NCBI GenBank assembly: GCA_008931825.1
Contig: QXVZ01022929.1
Span: forward strand, 1 to 24,472
Reading direction: 5' to 3'
From: Phallusia fumigata
Taxonomy: Eukaryota; Chordata; Ascidiacea; Phlebobranchia; Ascidiidae
DNA length: 24,472 bases
Numbering within the stretch: position 1 is the first letter of the stretch; every line of letters begins with the position of its first letter. The notes below the pieces were generated by a model, which was not told where the DNA came from, ran no database searches, and saw nothing but the letters and a program-made list of their open reading frames with translations. Positions 20,588 through 24,472 of the stretch are shown in pieces. A program made the translations under genes and the position numbers.

Positions 20588-20650
20588 ACAAAATGATGAT
20601 AAAATACTACAAAATGATGATGAAAAACCACAAAATAATGATAAAATTCA
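20588..20650. repeat. Three tandem 21-bp repeats
   Basis: Units at 20588-20608, 20609-20629 and 20630-20650 follow the pattern ACAAAATRATGATRAAAAWNY. Because the period is a multiple of 3, the minus strand stays open and encodes a repeated HHFVVFY-like peptide. This explains part of the long minus-strand frame at 20491-20961. Confidence 0.75.
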
Positions 20651-20699
20651 AGGGAGATCAACTTACAAGCACCTCCGAGCGTAAGGCGACATTTTTCAA

Positions 20700-20890
20700 A
20701 AGGGCTTTGACGTGTAGGCGGAGCGAGGGCGTGTTCCAAGGGGAATGGGCGTTTACGAAGGATATGCGCCACACTCCTACCACGAATACGGCTCATTGGT
20801 TGCAGCTCAGTATAAGAGCATACTGTCCTTCTAATAACGCATCGCACTCTCTTGTTTGCATGAATTGTCAAGGTCGCTTTTGAAGATAAA
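20700..20890. promoter_or_regulatory. GC-richer block with CCAAT/TATA-like words
   Basis: In an AT-rich region, 20715-20765 is GC-rich (GGCGGAGCGAGGGCGTG). It is followed by CTCATTGGTTGC (inverted CCAAT box) and AGTATAAGAGC (TATA-like) near 20790-20820. The arrangement resembles a core promoter on the + strand, but no downstream gene could be identified. The interval 20890-21340 contains no feature I can support. Confidence 0.25.
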
Positions 20891-21367
20891 TAATCAATCA
20901 GGTTTTTCAAACTTTTCTCTTGGGTGGCACTTAAATCGACAACAGTGATTTGCAAAAACAACCCTCAAATTTAAATTTACCGAAAGGCCACGCCGAAGAT
21001 AATGACAAACGTTGTGGTACAGATGACGTTCCTTCATGGAAATGTACCGAAAAAGCACTAATTTGTTGACACTTTTAGTAAGGTAAACTGTAAATAAACT
21101 GTTGCTACCAGGCTACCAGAAGAGCCTGCATGAATTCATACATTCAAGGTAAACTGTATTTCCATGAGAAACAAATTACAATATTGATTGAATCTTGTTA
21201 TGTCAACCAAAACTTATTAGGTAGTTTCTTGTCACTCAAACCCACATAAACCGAAGTGAAATGAAAACAAGGTCACAAAGGGCGAGCCTTTTGACAACTG
21301 CAGACCTCACAATCTCTCAATGCCCAATAAATTATCGCAAGTACATTTCAGACTGAAGTTATTCAGA

Positions 21368-21475
21368 ATGTCTGACGCAAAAAAGATAAGCAGCCAACAC
21401 GTTCAGTCGGGAAAGCGTTCAGATTCTTTAAGTGTTGTTTCATTTGAAGCAAATACAGCGAAGGTAGAAACGAAG
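21368..21475 (+). other. Exon-like open segment, 36 codons (MSDAKK)
   Basis: A consensus acceptor (CATTTCAG) lies about 20 bases before the ATG. The frame MSDAKKISSQHVQSGKRSDS continues through SFEANTAKVETK and ends at AAG|GTATAA, a good donor in phase 0. Broken copies lie at 19934 and 22665. This copy alone keeps an open frame up to the donor, so it may be a true first coding exon whose partners lie outside the window, or a better-preserved captured exon. The Ser/Lys-rich peptide has no recognised domain. Confidence 0.35.
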
Positions 21476-21579
21476 GTATAACTTTTTATTTTTCGTTTAA
21501 TACTTAAATAACGTTAGTCGGTATTAGATAGCGCTACCCAGACACAATATATACCGCCCTAACGTATTTTTTACGCAAA

Positions 21580-22200
21580 TTCGTTGTTTTATTTCGCAAT
21601 ACTGGCATTACAACACAGTGTAATTAATATGGATTTGTCCGTCCCATGTGACCCAACTTATTCAAGCCAATAATTCGGTTTCATATCGCCCACTTGTGAA
21701 GTTAGTATGTGCTCATAAGCGACTGAGTAAAAAAAACAGGGAGACATTGCGGCTAATGAGTTGCCTTTAAGGTCGGAAGGTGGCGCTGTTAAAAAGTTTG
21801 CTTCCAAAAACACAACATACTTGCCATTTGTCGTTTCCGCCAGGAAAGCGCTAAATGTGCCTTTCGAAAAACGTTCTGCTGTGAAAACGCGAATAGGCTG
21901 CGTCCTGACGTCAATATAACAAAAAAAGTTCCGCGCTTTAAGATAATACTCCTTTGTTTAACAGCAACCCTCGGAACACTTTGATAATTTTGATTTGTTG
22001 TCGGCCGATTTTAGCGCATATACTTGCACTCTGTCGTTTCCGCCTGAAATGCGCTAAAGTCAACAAACCATGCTGCGTAATTTAGCTTTCTTCAAGGGTG
22101 CTAAATGTGCATACTACTGTTGACAACGTTGGTGTAAAAATTAGAAATTCGTTTTAATCCAGTTTATAGCACTGAAACTCCGATGGGGATTTTATAAACC
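21580..22200. repeat. Interspersed repeat family R, copy 4
   Basis: This begins with CGCAATACTGGCATTACAACACAGTG, matching 10490 and 16800. It continues with the AAGCGACTGAGTAAAAA and GGTGGCGCTG words shared with 10670-10730, then TACTGTTGACAACGTTGG and AGCACTGAAACTCCGATGG, shared with 4700-4790 and with about 11080. It shows that the left part of the segmental duplication is itself an interspersed repeat. Confidence 0.6.
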
Positions 22201-22240
22201 AGTGCCTAGTTTAAGTCATCTTTTCGCGGACCACTATGAG

Positions 22241-22271
22241 GGGACGGCGGACCACACTTTGAGAATCACTG
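22241..22271 (-). repeat. Inverted hAT-like end
   Basis: Read on the minus strand from 22271, the sequence starts CAGTGATTCTCAAAGTGTGG and continues with TCCGCCGTCCC. This is the classic look of an hAT-family terminal inverted repeat. Paired with the left end at 20093 it would bound about 2.2 kb, but the flanks show no 8-bp duplication. Confidence 0.5.
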
Positions 22272-22289
22272 TTTCACGATATTTAATTT

Positions 22290-22990
22290 AACATCTCTGC
22301 AATGCACGTCAAATGGTAAGTTGAACTGTATATTAACTTTTGCAATACAATTAAGATAATGTCAGGCAAATGCAATTAGGATAAACGTTGTTTAGCTGTA
22401 ATTTTCTGTTATCCAAATTGGTTTACTTGTTTTTTGCTTCACACCAAGTGACTGGAAAACCTGACCTTGGTGTTGTTTTTTGGCTCTGGTTTTGTTCTTG
22501 GTTAAATAACAACGCTAGACAAAAATCGCTGAAATTGTTTTCATACGTTTGTTGCTTCTCAAACCGAAGTAAAACGAAAACAATATCACAAAGCGTGTTG
22601 ATCACATTATCTCACAGTGCTTAATACAATATTGAAAATTCATTTCAGACTAAAGTATATTCAGAATGTCTGACGCAAAAAAATTAACAGCCAACACGTT
22701 CAGTCGTGAAAGCGTTCAGATTCTTTAGTGTGGAATCAACCACCGAAGCAGTGTCGCAAAACAGACGTTGACTTGAGGTGTTTCCCCACGGTGCTTTCCC
22801 TGCTATTCCGGCCTTTCGAATTAGATCAGTGGTTTCCAAACTTTTTTGCCTTGCCGGACCTATTTTAATGCCATCAAAGCAGTCACGTACTCCGTATTTT
22901 TTTTGTATTTTTGTCAAAATGTTAAGTATTCTCGCCGAAACAATACATTACCCATAAACTGCGAACCAGTATCCGTGTAGAGCACAAATG
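22290..22990. repeat. Duplicated block, copy 2
   Basis: This is the partner of 19494-20250, about 2.8 kb downstream and in the same orientation. It includes a second hAT-like start at about 22827 and a broken MSDAKK segment at 22665. Confidence 0.75.
22665..22727 (+). pseudogene. Frameshifted copy of the MSDAKK exon
   Basis: The frame opens MSDAKK. Indels in the A-run that follows then shift it to LTANTFSRESVQIL and a stop. The DNA still matches the copy at 21368, including the upstream CATTTCAG acceptor. It is non-functional as that exon. Confidence 0.55.
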
Positions 22991-24472
22991 AAGTGTAAAA
23001 TCACAAAAAATTAATTTGCCCAGATTGGTTCCATCACCAATTACCTTTCCTGTTATAAAGCACTTGTAAATGGATGTGGTTAGGCGACAAGCACAAGTGT
23101 CTTTAATCACTTGGTTTACAGAACAATGTTTAACTCAAACCATTAGGTGCCACAGTAAAAGTGTCGCTTGATAATGTGACGTCAGAGCTTGTCCTCATGG
23201 GTTGTTTGAAGTGTTTCTGTGTTCGATGCTGCTAAACAACCGCCTACCGAGCTCACTGAGATGAAATCTAATCGAACATTTAAAGTAATGAACGCTATTG
23301 TCCACAAGCAAAAAATCTTCTAAAAGTTGCTCAGTTTAAACAAACCTTGTCGCTAGGGGGCGTAAAGGAGTAAGTATTTTGTTGGTGTAACGTTTCTGTT
23401 ACAAAGGCATCCACTTCAGATTCCGAACAAAAACCTTTGAAGGAACAGTTGGGAATCCTGAACTGTAATCATTTTATATTAGTAAACACACATTCACATG
23501 TCAGCAGATAAGTGCCTGACCTTAAATGAAACAAACCGGTGGCTCTTAAACTAGTAAAATTAGAGCATCAAACCGACCCATTTTTGCCGAGTTTACTCTT
23601 TTTTCAGCGAATTTAATCCTAAAAATCGCAAGCCACTGCCATGACAACCAGATTGGCAATTTTTTATTGGGAGAACAAAATACAACCCACGAAATCGTGT
23701 TTAGTCGTCAAAATACATTTAAATAGTGGATGTCGCCTTGAAACATGAGCAAGGAATTTGTTGCACAACGTTGCGCAACATGTTGCACAACACAATAGGG
23801 CCCACGCTCAATATGTAACAATAAACCCATAACAGACAAGGTGCTTTGAGGGGCAAAAATATAAACAAAAATCCGAAACAAACAATGCCAGGTCGTGGTA
23901 AAATGAGAGAGCTTTCAACAATTGGTATTGCCCACGCACGTCGCCACCATGTTATTTTATCCTCTTTGTTTAAAAATGCCTCCTCGTTGATTATAACATG
24001 GTATCAACACGCTCGGGTAACGAAAAGCAGAACAACTGCGATATGATTTAAAACCCCGGACCTGGTGTTGCCATGTCATAACTGTTTTGAAGTTTTGGCC
24101 AATGTCTTATATTTACCTGCAAAAGCATTTGTTTATCGAGACGGCGTATTGGTCGCAAGTCACACAAAAACTGCCAGGCAAACGCGCAAAAATAACACTT
24201 TGCAGAGCATCATTTAAACACGTTGTGTTTATGAAAGATCAGGTACAAAATTTTAACCTGTTAAACTTTCTTTTTCATCCTAAGGGCATAAGGTTTTTAT
24301 TCAGGTTTACTCCACAAACAACTTTTCACAATGCGCTATACGGCGACGGGTCGATAACGAATCGGGTTGGGCCAATGTTACTAATTTATTTTGGTTAAGT
24401 AACCATGACTTACGTCATTGGAAAATGGTCACCTTTTAATTGGTAAAATCTAACTTACTGGACATTAATCTA
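22991..24472. other. No supported gene at the right end
   Basis: Open frames at 23846-24046 and 24087-24398 do not resemble known families. The second is 103 codons but has a non-ATG start and no neighbouring exon signals I could trust. The only notable structure is the palindromic cluster at 23760-23791. The window may end before or inside an intron of a neighbouring gene. Confidence 0.35.
23760..23791. promoter_or_regulatory. Three palindromic GTTGCRCAAC sites
   Basis: GTTGCACAAC (23760-23769), GTTGCGCAAC (23770-23779) and GTTGCACAAC (23782-23791) lie head to tail. TTGCGCAA is the core recognition sequence of C/EBP-type bZIP factors, and the outer copies differ by one base. Regulatory use is inferred. 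No dependent gene is known in the window. Confidence 0.4.

Noticed and set aside
20491-20961. 156-codon minus-strand open frame, the longest not explained by the channel genes
   Set aside because: It runs through a 21-bp minisatellite, an hAT-like remnant and a GC-rich block, and the peptide shows no domain. Its openness is explained by these repeats.
23887-24046. Frame starting MPGRGK, reminiscent of histone H2A/H4 N termini
   Set aside because: Only five residues match. The rest has no histone-fold sequence, so it is chance similarity.

Overview
The window looks like nuclear DNA from a compact chordate genome, most likely a tunicate of the Ciona type. It is AT-rich. It has no bacterial-style gene packing or Shine-Dalgarno sites. 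Its two best genes are split by short GT-AG introns (64, 84 and 104 bp in one gene), and many short, degenerate repeats surround them. The gene family points the same way, because LRRC8-type channels are known only from chordates and short introns fit tunicates. Species assignment is inference.

The core is a tandem array of a two-gene unit on the + strand. Each unit has (i) a one-exon gene for a soluble, charged, helix-rich protein of about 95 residues that I do not recognise, then (ii) a multi-exon gene for a four-pass membrane protein that resembles the pannexin-like channel half of LRRC8 and has no leucine-rich repeats. Unit A is at 5966-8391 (96 aa; about 317 aa). Unit B is at 12842-14770 (95 aa; 331 aa). 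Three relics belong to the same array: part of a channel exon 4 (about 8897-9010), a frame-damaged small ORF (9371-9561), and a small ORF cut off after 43 codons (18954-19085).

Layout. 1-5965: no convincing gene; one unassigned minus-strand ORF and a pair of degenerate repeats at 3.6 and 4.35 kb. 5966-8391: unit A. 8392-9800: a 116-bp inverted repeat and the relic unit(s). 10.49-12.97 kb: a repeat-rich segment running into the small gene of unit B; it recurs in direct orientation at 16.81-19.08 kb, where the copy ends inside the small ORF. 12842-14770: unit B. 14.8-16.7 kb: no gene seen. 19.5-23.0 kb: duplicated repeats with hAT-like ends and three copies of an exon-like MSDAKK segment. 23.0-24.5 kb: no supported gene; a triple palindromic GTTGCRCAAC cluster at 23.76 kb.

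How the genes may work together (inference): every recognisable small ORF lies upstream of, or in a relic of, a channel gene in the same order. The pair has therefore been duplicated as a unit, and its products may act together, for example a soluble partner of an LRR-less LRRC8-like channel subunit. The membrane core of the channel is conserved between A and B, whereas the first extracellular loop differs in sequence, glycosylation sites, cysteines and perhaps exon number.
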